A DNA stretch of 6,473 nt, from positions 1 to 6,473 of the forward strand of contig JAGVUW010000450.1 in NCBI GenBank assembly GCA_019136035.1. Direction: 5' to 3'. The notes below the pieces were generated by a model. The model did no database searches. It was not told the DNA's origin and worked only from the letters and a program-made list of their open reading frames with translations. Source of the DNA: Verrucomicrobiota bacterium (lineage in GTDB: Bacteria; Verrucomicrobiota; Lentisphaeria; Oligosphaerales; JAFGRS01). Shown one piece after another: positions 5,365-6,473 of this stretch; position 1 is the stretch's first letter, and every line of letters starts with the position of its first letter. A program made the position numbers and the translations under genes.

Positions 5365-6473
5365 ATGCCCGGTACTCACACGGTCGAGAAGATCGGCGGC
5401 ACCTCGATGAGCCGCTTCGGCGAGATCATGGACAACGTGATCCTCGGCCGCCGCAAGCCCGCCGAGTTGTACCACCGCATCTTCGTGGTTTCCGCCTACG
5501 GCGGCATCACCAACCTGCTGCTCGAGAACAAGAAGACCGGTGCCCCGGGCGTCTACGGCCGTTTCGCCGCCGGTGACGGTGGCTGGGGCGAGGCTCTCGA
5601 AGAGGTGCGCCGGCGCATGATCGAGTGCAACCGGTCCTTCGCCGGCATTGGCCTGGACCAGGAGGCCGCCGACGGCTTCGTCAACGAGCGCATCAACGGC
5701 ATCCGCGACTGCCTCGAAGACCTCCAGCGCATCCGTTCCTACGGGCACTTCAACCAGCGCGACTACCTGCCGCCCACCCGCGAGCTTCTGAGCGCCGTCG
5801 GCGAGGCGCACAGCGCCTGGAACTCGGTGCTGATCCTGAGGAAGCGCGGCGTCAACGCCCGCCTCGTCGACCTCACCGGCTGGCGCGACACCGACATCAC
5901 CGACCTGGACAGCGCCATCCGCCGCGCCTTTGCCGATGTCGATGTCGCCCACGAGATGCCCATCGTCACCGGCTATGTCAAGTACGACGAAGGGATCATG
6001 ACCCGCTTTGACCGCGGCTACAGCGAGATCACCTTCAGCAAGATCGCCGTCATCACCGGGGCACGCGAGGGCATCATCCACAAGGAGTACCACCTCAGCA
6101 CCGGCGACCCGTCGGTCATCGGGGCGGACAAGGTCCGCGTCATCGGCAACACCAACTTCGACATTGCCGACCAGCTCAGCGACCTCGACATGGAGGCGAT
6201 TCACTCCAAGGCCTCCAAGGAGATGGAGCTGTGCAACATCCCGATCCGGGTGAAGAACGCCTTTGATCCGGAGCACCCCGGGACGCTCATCCAACGCGAC
6301 TACGTCTCGCCCGAGCCGCGGGTCGAGATCATCTGCGGCCGCAACGACATCGTCGCCATCGAGTGTTTCGATCCGGAGATGGTCGGACGGGCCGGCTACG
6401 ACTTCAGGCTGGTGCAGGCCTTCGCCGACACCGGCATCAGCTTCATCGCCAAGAACACCAATGCGAACACGAT
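5365..6473 (+). CDS. ask: Aspartate kinase of the ectoine-cluster type (Ask_Ect-like), cut by the window end
   Basis: The first 369 residues of a cytoplasmic kinase that phosphorylates L-aspartate to 4-phospho-L-aspartate with ATP, the first step towards aspartate semialdehyde. The nucleotide-binding motif EKIGGTSM is at 8-15, followed by FVVSAYGGITNLLLENKKTG (40-59), FVNERI (105-110), SYGHF (125-129), GEAHSAWN (146-153), RGVNARLVDLTGW (161-173), RGYSEITFSKIAV (217-229) and HKEYHLSTGDP (239-249). The G-Y-S-E at 218-221 and the K-E-Y-H-L-S segment match my recollection of the specialised aspartate kinase of ectoine clusters more than LysC or ThrA, which carry a GGSD-type motif there. A regulatory ACT region begins about residue 319 (RVEIICGRNDIVAIE). 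Relatives are about 470-480 aa, so roughly 100 residues are missing. The start is supported by alignment of THTVEKIGGTS with the usual N-terminus. It is the first gene of its unit, diverging from the 570-aa gene; no ectABC gene is seen upstream. Confidence 0.9.
   Translation, partial: MPGTHTVEKIGGTSMSRFGEIMDNVILGRRKPAELYHRIFVVSAYGGITNLLLENKKTGAPGVYGRFAAGDGGWGEALEEVRRRMIECNRSFAGIGLDQEAADGFVNERINGIRDCLEDLQRIRSYGHFNQRDYLPPTRELLSAVGEAHSAWNSVLILRKRGVNARLVDLTGWRDTDITDLDSAIRRAFADVDVAHEMPIVTGYVKYDEGIMTRFDRGYSEITFSKIAVITGAREGIIHKEYHLSTGDPSVIGADKVRVIGNTNFDIADQLSDLDMEAIHSKASKEMELCNIPIRVKNAFDPEHPGTLIQRDYVSPEPRVEIICGRNDIVAIECFDPEMVGRAGYDFRLVQAFADTGISFIAKNTNANT

Noticed and set aside
5341..6294. Antisense open frame (317 codons) within the aspartate kinase gene
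   Set aside because: It is the mirror of a well-conserved kinase sequence, with Val/Asp/Gly/Ala-rich shadow composition.

Overview
The window is very GC-rich, with codons ending mostly in G or C, and reads as bacterial. Nothing in it fixes a taxon. A large secreted CBM9-like / TIM-barrel / discoidin-type protein, next to an unassigned toroid-type sugar-active-looking protein, is an arrangement I associate with GC-rich environmental polysaccharide degraders such as Planctomycetota, Armatimonadota or related lineages. That placement is inference.

Layout: (1) 2-76, the last 24 codons of an upstream + strand gene. (2) 99-3041 (+), a 980-aa exported multidomain protein with a strong Shine-Dalgarno sequence, only 22 bases after the previous stop, so probably in the same transcript. 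(3) 3042-3145, a short convergent intergenic stretch almost filled by two back-to-back perfect or near-perfect hairpins, probably a two-way terminator. (4) 3146-4858 (-), a 570-aa protein without a signal peptide, made of a helical N-terminal half and a beta-rich C-terminal half, the architecture of toroid-type polysaccharide lyases; I cannot assign its family. (5) 4859-5364, a 506-base divergent intergenic region holding a cluster of GC-rich hairpins, a ten-unit 9-bp tandem repeat (5156-5245) and a plausible sigma-70-type promoter (5259-5286). (6) 5365 to the window end (+), the first 369 residues of an aspartate kinase that resembles the specialised form found in ectoine gene clusters (Ask_Ect), cut by the window edge inside its ACT region.

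The 980-aa and 570-aa proteins could act on the same glycan, one outside the cytoplasm and one inside, but they are convergent and not in one operon. The aspartate kinase is the first gene of its own rightward unit. No ectA, ectB or ectC is visible on its upstream side; what follows it lies outside the window. The points most worth a second look are the minisatellite placed just upstream of the kinase promoter, the run of hairpins beside it, the paired convergent hairpins, and the unassigned 570-aa protein. I see no RNA genes, insertion sequences, CRISPR arrays or phage genes.
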